Counted from the stretch's first letter, positions 34,767 through 49,700 are shown. The stretch is DNA of 64,000 nucleotides from Cryptomeria japonica (GCF_030272615.1 NC_081412.1:140348747-140412746); one strand, 5' to 3'. Program-made: numbers and translations. The notes: generated from the sequence alone by a model not told the origin.

Positions 34767-37700
34767 GTAAGAGCACTTTAATGCACTCCTCTTCTCTCGT
34801 GTTTTAACATTTCCTACCGTAAATCAAGTAGGTGCATCGAATTTTGTAAAAAAATGGGTTTTTATGAGATAATGATTTTCACAGGATAGATTTGGGGGCA
34901 ATGCAATATTGCTAAATTTCTCAAGTAGATCACTGGCTACTGCAATTAAAATTTGAATTTGATGAATATTAATCAGTTTAAAACTCAACAGTATTTAGTA
35001 AGAGGATTCTGTACAAAATTGTAACATTGCTATGCAAATTTTGTTATAGGTATCATCCATAAAGAAAATTTCTGTGAATGGGCAAGTAGCTCGGAAGTAG
35101 AGTTGCCCATGAATTCCGAGTTAGAATTCCTGGCCTGTCCATGCTTTTTATTATCTAATTTGTGAAGCTGTCGGAAACAGTCTATGTTCAAATCTATAAC
35201 ACAATGCTGACTATTGATTGAGATCATATGCTATAAACTGCGATGTCTGTAAACTGATTGGCTTCATTTTCAAAAAAGGCCGTTTCATCTCCTCTATAAA
35301 ACTGACAGAAGATTGAAGATGATATGAAATGCAGTATATTTAATCTGAGAAGGGTAAAACCTCTTTCCAGTTACATAGAGGTGAGACATTGGGATTTTAC
35401 CATTTGCAAGACTTGGTGATTCATCCCGCAATTAGGTTTAATCTGGATAAGGCAGCTCTCCACAAACTCTAGGTCAAATAATCTACAAACTCTTGTTTGA
35501 TAACTCATTGATCTGTGAATGGTAGACAACTAGTTGGTGCAAACTTCTTAGTATTCTGAAACAAATCTTTCTGGCTGTCGCAGAACCAGAAACGAAGCTT
35601 TCACTCAATATGGATATTTTCCGGATTTGTTTGTGAGTTAGGGATTCTTTTGGGCATAATATAACTTTATGTCCTGATTATGTATTTCAAACAGGGCTGA
35701 ATGATAGATTAAAAAAAACAATGTTGTACTGTTTAATATGCCACATATTTGCTGATGTGCCCAATCACTAACATAATTGATATGCAAACGGTCGATTCGG
35801 TTAAGCAGATTCTATTTTTCCACAAAAAACGCTGTTGATTAATAGGGGATATGGGAGAAGGGTATTTTGGTGGTGAAATGCTTACTTCATTTTCTCATAT
35901 GCCTGAATGCACATCAATTTTACATGATAAAAAGATTATTTCTTTCACAGTTTTTAACAGAACACATAACCAAGAAATCATGTGTATGGCGGATTTGGCT
36001 ACTTAATTTGTTCCCTGAAAAATGGGCAAGTTATAACCTGTTCAATGTGAATTACAATATACAATATACTATTGCTCTTCGCCAAAATAAGATGAGAATG
36101 TATGGGTCTCATTTCCAATTAAAAAAAAATATCACATTTGGCAGCCAATGCTTGATCACGGGAATATGTACCTCGGATAGCTTAAGGGGCAGATCTCATT
36201 GAAATGCCATTCAATGCTAATATGAAAATTTGTGATCAGGTTAGATTTCACTTATGTTTGAAAGAAAAAAGTGTTATACATTATGCATTGGTTGAACTCA
36301 TGAGATGTGATAGATAAACCTCAAAAATTATGTTTTCTTGTAATATGTAGATTGGCATTTACAATGAGAATGGGATTGTTGAATATCTCAAGAGTCACAA
36401 GGTATGTGTTAAAAACAAATCAATGTGAAACTGCTTTTCTCAGATCTGGATTCAGTATAACATCATCATAACATTTGATGGACAGTGCTCTTTCTGAGCA
36501 AAAATCTATATAATTTCAAGTAAACTTCTTTGCTCTTTTTATAAACAATACATTAGCAGGTCATGTCTCTAATGCTCTTTCAAATCTAAGAAATCTTATA
36601 GCTTAAGATCAGTTTGGGTTTTGTAAATGAAATGTTGGATGCTTAACTTCTTATTAATATGTTTATGCAGCGGTTCCTATTAAAATGCCTGCAGCTCTTT
36701 CTCTTGATCCTTTTGTGTTTCAATCTTATAAGTCAACTGCATGCTTTATGACCTCATGGCTTGTCTTATTATATACTGTAAGTCTTTTGAGTATCAGCTA
36801 TCTCTGACAGTTTGTATATACTTGACAATTTTTCTATCAATTGACCTTCTACTGTTGACTCATGGATTCTGTTTCAGCCTTACAGGTTTACCTGGTGGGG
36901 AATGTTGGGTGCATTGATTTGGGTCACAAATGGTGTAATGGCAATTTCAGCAGTTCGATGGGCAGGAATTGGCATTGCTCAATCTCTATGGAGTGGCCTT
37001 AGCAGTGAGATTTTATTCTGGATGCACATGCACATATATACACATAAAATTGATTCATTTCTTTAATGTCGATATTCATATCAAAAGTGATTTTTTTTTT
37101 AATATTTGAGAAGTACACAGTGAGGTACATAATAGTGTCAACTTAACACCCATGATCTAGTCTACAGCCCTTCCAAAACACAAGCAAGAAGGATGGTATA
37201 TCAGCTGTAGCTCCTTTGATTAGAGAGTTTATATCTCTCTTAAAAATATCCTTCATGGCTACAATGCCGATGGATAATTCTGTTTTGAACATCAATAATA
37301 CCTGAGGTGGATGATGGAAGCATTTCCATGAAAAGCAGCCATGCAACTGGGCATTCAAACAAATGAAATGCTGCAATGTTTCTAGCTTGTGACATGACAT
37401 AAGTATTATCATTCAGCAACATAGTAGCATTGCACTTGAAAAACTTATGATTTATCCTAACCAATCATGACCCGCCATATTTGCCGTGCCATTTCCCACT
37501 TAAAAAAAAAAAAAATTGATTTTGGCTTTTAATTCAGATCTTTTTTTAGCTCACTTTTATACTTAGAAACAAAAAATAAATTACAGAATAATGGAAAACT
37601 GAACATTTTTGAAATAGGATGTAATGTCCCTTTTTAGAAAATTTCTTATTTTTGCCTTAAACAATATTTCTAATTCTAAAATGATAATTGCATTTATATT

Positions 37701-40700
37701 TATAAATATAACTTCAATAAAATTCATGAATTTTATTATAATATTGAAATAATTCTGAAAATAATCTTCTTAATTTTCTGCTATGTTTCTTTCTTCTAGT
37801 TTGCAGCTATTTTCTTAAATATTTGCCCTTGATAACTAGACAAGTTATGGGTTTTCGTCCAATAACTTGATAGGAGAAATTAAGGGTTTTCTTCCTTAAA
37901 TCTCTTGATTTTTCCTTGGGGGGTTTACGTCCTCTTTGGCTGTAATTATTTACTTGCAAAGTCCCTTCATATTTTCTTCCGATTGACTGATGTCCTCACT
38001 GCAATGGAATGATCTCCCTGTTATATCTTATTATTGAGGTAGTCACAACCCTTCACATACAACTATTGCCCTTTGAAAGAGTCACAACCTTTCTTATTCA
38101 ACCGCTGCCCTTTGATAACCTATAGATTAATGTTTCTTAATTCTAAAGCATTAGTATGACAACATGCACCACCTATTAGCATTATCTTGGTGCTACTTTT
38201 TGATAGCCTAGTTGCTGGAAATGGGTAGCAATGTATGCTGCGATTGGTAGCAATTTGGTGGGGGCATGATAGTCGGCCCTTCCCAAAATTGCTTGTCCTC
38301 AAGCAATCACAAGCTAGGATGCTCTTGGAGTTATCAGGATCTCAAATCAACCTCATAGATTTGTAATCTACAGTCTTTGATCTTCCTTGTGATGTAACTA
38401 GCTTCTGCTTCGACCCTGTGATATAATTAGGAATCAAAAACTTTTCTCTAATTGATGCTTCTCTCATTGTTTTGGTTATGTGCGACTCTATACTACAATG
38501 ATGTCTTTGGAGAGTTAGGATTTGTATACTTGTCTCAACTAAATTACCCATATAGTCCTTTAAGGTTATAAGGTTGACATCAACCCCTAAGGTATGAGGA
38601 GAATTAATTGTCCAGTATTCTTCGGGCTTTCCCAATAACTCTCAACAACAAAACCAAGAGTAGGAAATTGGCAAGGTCCATAATGTAAGATAAGTTTTCT
38701 CTCATCCTCAGAGAGAGGAAACATAAAAGCATCTTGCAAAAGGGTGAGCTGCCCATATATTAAGATGAGAATTAGAAGCATGGTACACATCTATGATGTT
38801 AAATGCAATGTCCTTTTTTGAAATGGTTTTATATTCTTTTGGTCCACTTTTGAGGTTCTCACATGCTGTAACTAATCCAATTAGAGAGTTTTCAGAAAAA
38901 TCACAAAGTTCTTTTTCATTTCATTTTCACCATTGATCTTGGGTAATGAATACAAACTCTTGTTTGTCATTGTTGACATCCAAAATGATAGCAAAATGTT
39001 GCATCCTCCGTCATGATGAATTATGGGAGTGTTGTGAATACCAAGATCCCGCTCCTTTATGCAAAGATGATTTTGTATTTGAGTAAAGGGATTTAGGTGT
39101 TCTTCAATATAAGTTATATCTTTTACTTCAATCAGCATACAAGTTATGTATCACGATGTCATTTCTTCTCTTTGGTGTCTTCCAACACCATATTGAAATT
39201 CTCTCTTTTTGCTTGTGGTCTTCACTTTTCTGTTTTATATGGACTCTTAACACATCCACTAAAGCAACGCAATTTATTTGCCAAGTATATTAGGTAGCCA
39301 TGTTGCAAACACAGCCACAAGACATTGACTTATTAACGTTCTATCTATTTTTTTCCCACGTTTTACACAATATTTTATTTTCACCAATTCAGCTATCATG
39401 CAAATACTTTGAACTTTGCAGGAAAAAATGATTCTCTTTTGAGCACCAATTTTGACATGTATACTTATTCCTACTATAAACATGTTGACAATGTAGCTAA
39501 GAAAATGTTTATGTAATAAGTCCCTTTATGGATATGATAACTAACATTTTATTTGTCCATTTGTTTCCAGGTTCATTGAAAATTCTTTTTTTCCTTATCA
39601 TATTACTATATGTTGTACATTTAGTTACTTATCCTGTACCTTGGTTTTACAGTATTTATAGCCTACATTTGGGGAGCCTATGTCTTCAAGGAGCACTTGA
39701 AAAGTCACTTTCTATCACTATTGGCATTGTTAATTATGACGTTAGGAATGATAGGAATTGGAATTGCAGTTTCTGGGGTAAAAGGATTGCCGTCCTTGCT
39801 TGATGTTTGGTTGAAGTTAGAAGTAAACTTTGTTTCAAAGAAAGATTGCCCAAAGTATAACTGCATCAAAGTTGAAGACTCTTCACAACCTTTTATAAAG
39901 GGCATGACTCCAGATGCTGGTAGAGTTAAAGGAGATTGTGACCATCAAAGTAATAATCTTGTAAAGGGCATTCTTTGTGCAGTACTTGTAGGAGCTATGA
40001 ATGGCAGCTTTATGATTCCGCTCAAATATGCAAACAAGGTAATTTATGATTTCGAATGATGCTTTCCTTATATTGTTGAAATCTACTCACTTTCAATTTA
40101 TCCATTAAGAATATGCATATCTTATAAAACAACTCGAACAATGGTTATACCAGTTTTCTGTTGTATTCAATGCCTCAATTTATGTCATCAACTTCAGTCC
40201 GTAAGTAATTTTAGGATTGATTATAAGTGATCAATTGATAACTGTGAGAATGATTTTACGTTTATTCTGCATGTTGATATTAACTGGGAAAATTTATCTG
40301 CTTTTTTTTAAAGGTAGATCAAGTGAGGAGTAAGGGCCCTCCCCCATTTTATTAAACTTGTGAAAAATTACAAATTTCTTGCCATACAGTTTGGCGAGGA
40401 TATCAGATTGTTCAAGTTTACATTTCTGAGAGATACAAAATGAAGGGACATTGTTCTCTGTCATTACCCTGACCCTCCCTGTCGAAGAGGGCATATAAAC
40501 TTCTTCAACCTGAGCCTAACATACATATAGTAAGAGAAACTATCTTATAGTATCTCTAAACATATGAGCTTAATTATCTGACCAAAAATGAAAGATTGTC
40601 ACATATTAATGCTCTTGGGTCCTGTTGTGACCATTTCACACATCGCCCCATTAGAATGGGGACCCCCTCTTTTTGCTTTAGGTTTTGCTTTCCTTTTGCT

Positions 40701-43700
40701 TGTTTTTCTGTCTGCTTTTTAGGTTTTTGAGTGAGTGAGTGATCTGCCTGGGCTGGCTAGATTAGGGCTAAACCTTGGAAGCTCGTTTTAGGGTTTCTTT
40801 CAAGCTAAGTCTAGTCTTGTTTTGGGAGGTTGTTAGTCGTCTGCCTGAAACCTCAAGATTGCTATATTGAAGCATGCCTTTTAGGGGAGTCAAGTTGGCT
40901 TGATCAAGGAACAGGGTGAATAGGCCTCAGGTCAGGTCAGGACTAGATTTGAGGGTTTTCTTGTCAAAACTAGATTTGAGGGTTTTCTTGTCAAAGTCTT
41001 GTTTGTTTCCCTGTCTAAGTCAGTTGAGCAAAGCCAGTGAAGAAAAGGAGTTGGTTTGATCAAGTTTGATGGAGGATGAAGCAAATCAAGGTAACATCTA
41101 GCCTGGAAATGTCAATTTCGCTCTTGACCCTTCCAGAGGGTCCAAGGCGAAAATCCTTGTAAACCTCTTTTTTCTTCTCATTTTTGATTGAATGATGCTT
41201 TCTAAGGCATGTTTGAGGGTAGATTGATACGTTCTTGCCTGGAGAGGGACTTGATTGATTTTTTGAAGAGCAAGATGATACTTGAAGGAGATTTTCGCTC
41301 CTGACCCTTCCAAAGGGTCTGGAGCGAATTTCATCCTAAACCCTATTTCTTGCCTTGGACAGACTTGCAACCTTGTTCTTAGCTTGGAAAAGGACCCAAC
41401 TTTTCCTTGTGAGGTGGTTTGAAACTTGAAAACTGAGCAATTTGGCCTGGAATGGAGATTTCGCTCTTGACCCTTCCAGAGGGTCCAGAGCGAAAATCAC
41501 CTTAGAGCTTATTTCTTCCTAACTTTGGCTAAGTTTTGATTTGTAGGGTCTCTTGGAATGAAGATTGGACATAATTTGATACCTTTGAAGATTTGGAAGC
41601 ATGCAAAATGAAGAATTTTGGACAAGAAGGGAAATTTCGCTCCTGACCCTTCCAAAGGGTCCAGAGCTAAAATCCTAAAAACTATCCTTTTTTCCAAATT
41701 TTAGACAAAACTAAGCTTGGACAAGGGTGTGAGAAGAGAATTTGGATTGCCTTAGAGTGAAATTGGGTTGCTAAAATGCCAGTTTTGAAGCCAAGAGAGA
41801 AATTTGCTCCTGACCCTTCCAAAGGGTCCAGAGCGAAATTTCCAAATTCTCCCTTTTTCTTGCAAATTTAAGACAAGATTTTTCTTTTCATGACTTGGAG
41901 AGAAGAGAGGCAAGACATTTTATGCCTTGGAAGTGATTTGAAGATGAAAGGATTTGAAAATTGACCCTAAAGAGAGATTTTCACTCCTGACCCTTCCAAA
42001 GGGTCCAGGGCGAAAATCCTAAAACCAACATGTTCCTTTCAAGTTTGTGCTAAGACAAGACTAGACCAAGGTAGAAAAAGCCCTTGAGACCACCTTTGAG
42101 TGGATGTTTGTTTCAAAAAATGATGATTCTAGGTCAGAGAAGGGTTTTCGCTCCCGACCCTTCCAAAGGGTCCACGGCGAAAATCTCAAAATCCCCTATT
42201 TTGCCTTGCAAGATCAAACCAAGCTTGGGTGGAGTGAATGAAGAAGACCATTGCCTAGCCTTGAGGGGTGGATTGAAGTCAAAATGATGGAGGAGTAAAC
42301 CTAAGCAAGGAAAATCGCTCTTGACCCTTCCAAAGGGTCCAGGGTGAAAAACATCAAAGACACCTTTTCCTCCAAAATTCGAGTAAAACTAGGCCTGGAC
42401 TACAGTAAAAGAAGCCATTTGGAATGCCTTGAAGAAATTTAGACCTTCAAAAAATGAGAATTTTGAGCTCAGGAGAGAATTTCGCTCCTCACCCTTCCAA
42501 AGGGTCCAGAGCGAAATTCCCAAAAAGAACAATATTTCCTTCAAAAATTGATGAGCCAACTCAGTGATGGAGATGAATAGGCCCTGGAGATTGCCTTGAA
42601 GGAGGTTAATGATCAGGCTAAGGTGAGTTTTGACCTAAAATGTAAAAATCGCCCCTGACCCTTCCAAAGGGTCCAGGGCGAAAATCACATTTTCATCTAA
42701 TTCGCTCATGAGAAATGCTAAGATTTGGAATGCAAGACTTTGTCAGGGAAAGACAAACATGAGCTCGCCTTCCGGGAGATTTTGGAGTCAAGGAAATGAG
42801 ATATTCAAGTCTTAATTTGAAAAATCGCTCCTGAACCTTCCAAAGGGTCCAGGGCGAAATCATCACAAAAGCCTATCATTCAACCTTGTTTGACTAAGTC
42901 AAGGGCAAATCGCAAGATTGTGAAGACAAGAGCATGAGAATTTACAAATCTAAGTTGTGAAAATTTCAATTCATGAAGTGAACACGCCTGGATGTAAAGT
43001 TCAAACAAGCCTTGAAGTGGTTTAGACCTTCATCATCTTGGATATTTCAACACCTAAGGAGGAAAGAAGCTTCATTAAGCCTCAATCAAACCTCAACATT
43101 CCTCAATTTTCACTAAATTTGTCAAAACTAAGACATTTGGGAGAGCTAGATCAAATTCGCATAATTTAAGGCCTTTATAATTGAATTAATTAATTTTCAA
43201 GCCTTAAAACAAATGAAAAAGAACACCTTTCAAGTCTTAAAATTAATTTTAAAATTTAAAAAATAAAGGTGAGCACTCAAATACATTTATTTGCTTTTAC
43301 AAGCAAGTCGGCCCCCTTTTAAAAGGGATTTTATCTTGTTTTATTGCTAATTTGTTAGGTCGGCCTCATGGTTAATTAGGGTGAGCGCCCTATATAAGAG
43401 AGGAGTGTTGTAGCATTTTCAAATCATTCATTCATTATTCTTCTCATGCGAATTTCAAGAGCAGATTGGAGGAGCGAATTATACCAGATCGGAGGCGAAT
43501 TTCTTGCTAAATTGGAGGCTAATTTCCAGAATTTGCTAAGTGGTTGGAGGTTAGTGGAAGGCGAACTTCTTTTGAAGGTTAATTGAGACATAATTCATCC
43601 AAAGGGAGATCAAAATTCAATCCTTATCGAGCAAAATCTGATCTTCTTTCTTCCATTTTCCAAGGTTCATAGTTAAGCTTTCAAAGAAGGAGGTATGAAG

Positions 43701-46700
43701 AATCAAATTTTTGAAGTTCTCATTCAAGACTTATTTTGATTTCAAAGCAATCTTTTAAAGTCCAAGTCTTGAAAATCTAATTTCCATTCATAATTAATTT
43801 GAGAATATATAATTCCTGATTTATCATGTCATTTTCAAATTAATGTTTTGAATTATTCCCTTGAAAGGTCTTAAATTCTATGCTTTAAGGTATGATGCTT
43901 AAAGACTAATTTTAAATTTTTGTGTAGGCATCAAATGACGACCCCCAAAGTCGGAGGATCTACTACTTGGCATGCTCTCATCAAGGAAGATCAGAGGAGC
44001 GACGAATTGGAGACCAGGATCATGTCCAAGTGGAATAATATCGGAGACACCAACTTAGGAAACTTCAATGTGAAGAAGTTTCGAGAGGTCCCCTACATTG
44101 GCAAGCCATCACCTATTGCGAGGAGGATAATTGAGAGTGGCATAATCAAGGCTGCAGGTTTCCCTCCCACAGTCAAGTGTCATGAGTTGATGATTGAGTG
44201 TGCCAGCCACTATGACTCACAATAAGGACGATCGTAACCAAGGACGGTAACATCTTAGCCTATCTTTCAGAGGAAGCTATAGGCGAAGCTCTTCATCTTC
44301 CAGACCATAAAGACATGATCTACAAGAGCTTGGAAGGAGCAAGGTCGATCTATGAAGATGATCCTGAGTCTTGTTTGAACTTCATCAATAAGAATTGGTT
44401 GCTCAAAAGTCGGCCTCGCCTGAACAAGATTCCCAATACACCACATAGGATTGACTTCCAGGAGGAATACAGGAACTTGATAACTTTGCTCAATCGAGTT
44501 ACAGGTGCTTCTCAAGCCTTCTTCTTCGACAAGTGGATGTTCTTCTTCATACAAGTGATCGTCCAAGGAAAAGGAATGCTTCATTGGGCCAGAATCATTA
44601 GCAATTGTCTGGACGTGCAGTTGAGAAGGCTAAGACCCACCAAATCATTCCACATGAGCTCATATGTTATATATGCCTTGGTCAGGAGTTTCGAGTATGC
44701 AGGGCTACCTCACAGAGGAGTGATTGGAAGAGGACCCGGAGAAATAAGAGTTTGTGATTCTTATGTTCAACTGCATCATCCGCCTAGAAGTGACTACAAG
44801 TTAGTCAATGACACCTTCACGATGAATATTACCAGGATATTGCAAGGTGGGATTCACAATCGATTGTCTTTGGATGCACAAGAGCTTGTGAAGAAGCATG
44901 GTGCATGGTTCATTCAGTTTCAAAAATTCACATACATCAGAGTTCATGGGTGTCCTTCACCTCCCTACATGTTGCCAAGATATCCAACAGATAGGATAGT
45001 ACTACTTGAGGTGACTAGACAGTTGGCAGCTTATGCCAAGGCATCCAGACACAAGCATGGAAATGGAATTCCCGTGCCCATCATACTAGGGAATTCAGTT
45101 GAAGTGTGTCCTAATACTCAAGTCGCGGAAGATGCAGAAAACGAATTATCACTATACTCATTCACATCCTTTGCCTCGAGAGAGAATTTTGATCCTCATG
45201 GTTATATGGAGGAGATAGTCGGCAAAAAGTACAAGCATGAGTTTCAGGTGGAGGACTTCTGGATGAATGTCCCAGGCGATTTAGAGGTCAAAAGAAAGAT
45301 GCATTCCAGGCTACCCTTAGATCTCATCAGGAAATGCAAAATTTATAGAGTAGCCGATCAAGCCCAGGATAATGGTAGATACCTCCAGTCATCCTATGAG
45401 AAGGAAGACAAAGAAGTGAAGATAGATTGGAATGAGCTCGAGGTTTTAGACTTGAGAGCTTTGATGGCTCCCGTTTTATCCTGCACTCGCAGATGGGTGG
45501 ATGTACAGCATCAAAAGTTGAAGGAGCAGAATGTATCTATGACATTCACCTTGGAGGCAAGACCAGAAGAAGGAGAAGCAAGTATGAGTGAGAATACTTC
45601 TCATTCTAAAGGCTCAAAGAGGAAAGAAGGACCTGAGAAGAGAGAACCTTCCAAGAAGAAGCAGAAAACAAATCCTGATCGCCCACCAAGCACATCTTCT
45701 GGGCATGAAAAGGAAGCAAGTCAAGGGGAAGATCAGAGGTAGATAGTATATGAAATTGACGAGTCTATGGAATCCATGGTACAAAATGATAAACAAGAGA
45801 AAGGACAGACACCTCAACATTCATCAAGTCAATCTTCCCAAGTTGGTGCTAATGAGCAACATGAAGAAAAGAATGATGATGAAGCAACATCTCCTTTCCG
45901 GGAAGATAGACCTCTACCTAAAGAAATACAAGTGAGGGAAACAAGATCTGCCATTCCTGATTGGCTGAAAGAGAGACTAACAAGGGTAGTCGTGGTTGAA
46001 GATGAAGAAGATGTGTTTGACTTGGAAAGCCTTATAGGAAATTCTCATGAAGTAATAAAGAAGAAGGCCACAAAGATGTCTAAGGTAATTAGAGATGAGA
46101 TATGATCCAGAAAAGTGCAGATAGCTACACCAGTGGTGGACAAATATGAGGATGAGATTCTTGCAGAAGAGTATGACTTAGAAACATTTGAGCTTGGTCC
46201 ACTCACCTCCGAGCAAGCAATGGAAGAAGCAACTGATTCATTTGAAGCACTTAAAGACAGACTTAAAGAAGAAATGGAAAAGAATAAGAAGCTTGAGAGA
46301 GAGGTCAGTGCTTGGAGGAACTATTTTAGTCATCTTAATCGGCCCTTGAGACGTCAGGATCCAACAGTATCTCCTTTACATGCACTCCCTCTTGAATCAG
46401 TAGGTGAAGCAGAAAGGGTGAAGAGCTTGGTTCAACTTATGAGTTCTTGGATTGATGAATCTCACAAGGTAGCCGTTGAATTTGCAACAAGAATGATGAA
46501 GACAGTTCATCGAGCTATCCAGGTCCTTGAGATTATCCATAATCTAATGATAACTGTAGCTGCATTCACTCACACTAGAGATGTTATCATCCCAGTCTTA
46601 CAAGTGATAAGAGAAACACCAAGACGGATTCTGACGCAAGAAAAGATAATGGATGGAGGAACCCATAGCCTCCTACAGTGGTCAGCTCTGCTCTAGATGA

Positions 46701-49700
46701 AGGAAGTCCTTTTTGAAGACGTCAACACCAGATGCAGTCGAGTTGAAGGCATCATTCATCCAATTCAAGATAAGGTGTTTGAGGTGTTGTGTACCATTCT
46801 TGATAGGCGGATTGAGATCGAGATAGGTGTGGACATCCAAGAGTTGGAGGATAGAATCAAGGTCATCTTTTGCAAGAAGGAGAACATCACCATAGAAAAG
46901 CAACGAGATCAAATGTATACTACTATGTTCTTGATTGAGAAGACCAAAGAAATTGAACCTGGATGGGAGACGACTCTTCTCACTGCTTTTGATCAAGTCC
47001 TTCACTTGGAAGAACGAATGAAGAATCTTCCTGAGATTCCCATTGCTGAGATTGAGAGAATTGTGTCCAGATTCATTGAATATGCTAAGAAAGAGCATAG
47101 GAAAGGGAACAAGATTCCAGATGAAAAGTTGTTATAGGATGATGTGGCAACTTAATTCCTATTGGTCTATTTCTCCTCGGTATTTGTGCCAATTCTTTAT
47201 TGGCTATGGATTAGTAATGTTTATCTAAATGGGGACTTTTTTGTAACAAACCCTAATTAGGGTTTAGGTGTCAGAATCTCAGCCATTGATCTTCTTTCGA
47301 TCTGAGACCGTTCATTGTATTTGAGGATGCTATATATGCCCTCACTCATTTCATTTTTAGGGGTTAGAAAAGAGAGAGAGCTTAGAGAGAAGAAAGTTAG
47401 AAAGTTATTGTTGTAGCAAGATTGAGTAGTGAAGAAAGAATTTTGAACAATTGTTGTCCATTTGGCTATGAGATCAATAAAATATTGAAGTTATGGTGTT
47501 TTATTGCAATACTTGTGGCTACCTTCATGATTGTTTATCTTCTTGAATCACTCTCAGTTGAAATAGCATTTAAGTTCTAAGTTTGAAGGACAAAGTGTTG
47601 TGCTTGATCTTTGATAAGATTCACATTCCAAACCACTAGCTTCTTACTGATTGTAAGAACACCTTGTGTGGTCAATTGGAAACATTGAGATTGATTAAGA
47701 ATTCAATCATTCTTGGAAGTATTGATATGTATCTCTATGATAGTATCCATATCCTTGATGATTTGAAAGTTATTGAATCCCCTTAGAAGATCACATCAAT
47801 TCCAGTAGAGTTGTAATTCCTTGGCGATACTGAAATTGGTAGAATCTTATCAAGTCTAGTCTTCATTGAGTCATTCTTAGGATTAGTTCAAGTATTCCTT
47901 CCTTGAAACCCTTATTTTTTGACATTTTTTGAAATCTGTTAGTGTTAGGAAAATCCTGTTCCTCCATTTGGAAAGAAAGTAACACGGACAAGCTTTCTCT
48001 GAAAGTACGTAAGGCCCCTTGAAGAAACAGCATACACAAGGACCACTGGTGCTTATCCACACGTAGAGATCCTACAAAAAGAACTTTGAAGTCATCCCGA
48101 TTGATCCTTTTCGCGACATCTTCAGCATTCGAAGACTTTAATCAAGAGAGGATAAGGTACCTTTAGGTATTTTATTCTGTGTTTGGTTGTGTACAAAATA
48201 CACATCAACAGGTCCATACATGCCATCTTCATGCTTTGCCAGGCCGGCATGCTGAATCAAGAAATGAATCATCTTTTCTGCCTTTGCCAAATTATATCTC
48301 TCCTGGAGAGGAGAAGATTTCTCTAGTGTACACAATTCAAAAGCATTCATAGTTGGGCTATATGGGTTGACCCCAATACAGCCTTTAAGAAAACATTGAA
48401 TGGCAGCCACCACTTTAATAAGAGCCTCCAGTCTCTTGATACCCCTGAGTCCTGACAATATAACTGAAGCCATACCCCTAAATTGATAGCAGGTGCAAGG
48501 GAGAGTGGAAAGCTTTATTGGTGAAGCCTTGTCCACAACCTCATTGATTCCAGAGCAAAATTTACTGAGAGCCTTAGTTATTTCCTTGTCCTCCGTAATA
48601 ATGAAGACATTGCTTACAAAAATGGAAGAAATATTGAATTCACCTGATGTTTCACGGCTCCCTGAGGAAAATTGCTGCCCAGCACTTATTTGATCACAGT
48701 GAGCATGTTGTCACCCTGAAAAAATAACACTTTCTTCATTCTGCCCTCAATGATTTCCCCCATGAATGCCATCTGACGGACATTTGTTCCCAGCAGAATC
48801 AATGGCTTCATGGTGACAGGACAGTGCGGCAGAAAGATTGTTTTGGATATGCCAATCCAAGAGCTGGCGGGTATTAAAGCCAATTCAATGCATGAAATAA
48901 TGAACAGTACTGCCAAGTAGGGAAACAATTTGAATATGAAATTAGCATCCTCACAACAGATTTGAATGTGCTTGTAATTGTTATTATGACGCAGGGGTCA
49001 CTTCATGCTCATTATCCAAAACCCACAAAGATTTGGTCACATTCGATGGAGTCACCACTAACAAGATCTTCCATTTAATCTATTCCTTGATTTGAGAGAT
49101 AATCAGCAATTTTGTTTCCCTCTATAATAATGGTTGATACTTGATAGAGAAAGAACAGAGATTATCCAATTCGTTGAATGCCTTTTTCTTAGGCATACGA
49201 GGATGACCATAGAATTCCCTTCAATCATAATATTGTCAAGGCAGCATGCCTTTGCCAACTGTAGTCCAAGAAGCAAGGCTTCAGTTTCTGCTTCATTATT
49301 TGTGCCTGGTTTGAGCTTTTTGGAAGTTGCCTTGATCAGACTACCTGAAGAATCACAGATAACACAACCTGCCCTGGAGTGTTCCAGGTCACTATGAGAG
49401 GCGCCATCAAATTCAATTTCCAAGTGCCATTTGGTGGCAGATTCCATTTGATGTTAGAACAATCAATTGAGGGAAGAGGAGAGCTAGAAATCCCATGAAC
49501 AAGAAAACTTATCTGCATGTATTAGTTTTGTTTTCCTAGCAGAGTACTTTTCCATTTCTGTATGCTTTGGTCTCATGTTCTTCGACCGTTATAATTTTAT
49601 TGTATCTCCTCATAAAAATGTGGATTTCACATGGCTCAGTTACATTTCAAACTGACGAGTTCATTCGAAATCCTTTGTTACTTATTGATAGTTCCAATGT

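Larger units (their letters stand above)
40623..43934 (+). mobile_element. LTR-like leader upstream of the unknown ORF in intron 4
   Basis: Starts TGTTGTGACCATTTCACACA at 40623 and is non-coding up to the ATG at 43935. It holds the 11-copy hairpin array, a TATA box and a CT-rich leader. The end before the ATG resembles an intron border (gtatgatgc ... tttttgtgtag). No second copy of this sequence is found in the window, so the LTR nature is inferred from the TG start, the promoter and the position ahead of a retroelement-like ORF. Confidence 0.4.

Noticed and set aside
36878..37004. Considered the host gene as a pseudogene because of huge introns
   Set aside because: All six exons join in frame with consensus splice sites and no stop; long introns are usual in gymnosperms.
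41116..42861. CRISPR-like array (regular repeats with diverged spacers)
   Set aside because: Spacing is 163-183 bp, the repeats vary, the spacers resemble each other, and the DNA is plainly plant nuclear with no cas genes.
40623..47860. A complete LTR element with 40623 and 47138 as paired LTRs
   Set aside because: The two LTR-like stretches do not resemble each other and no target duplication was found.
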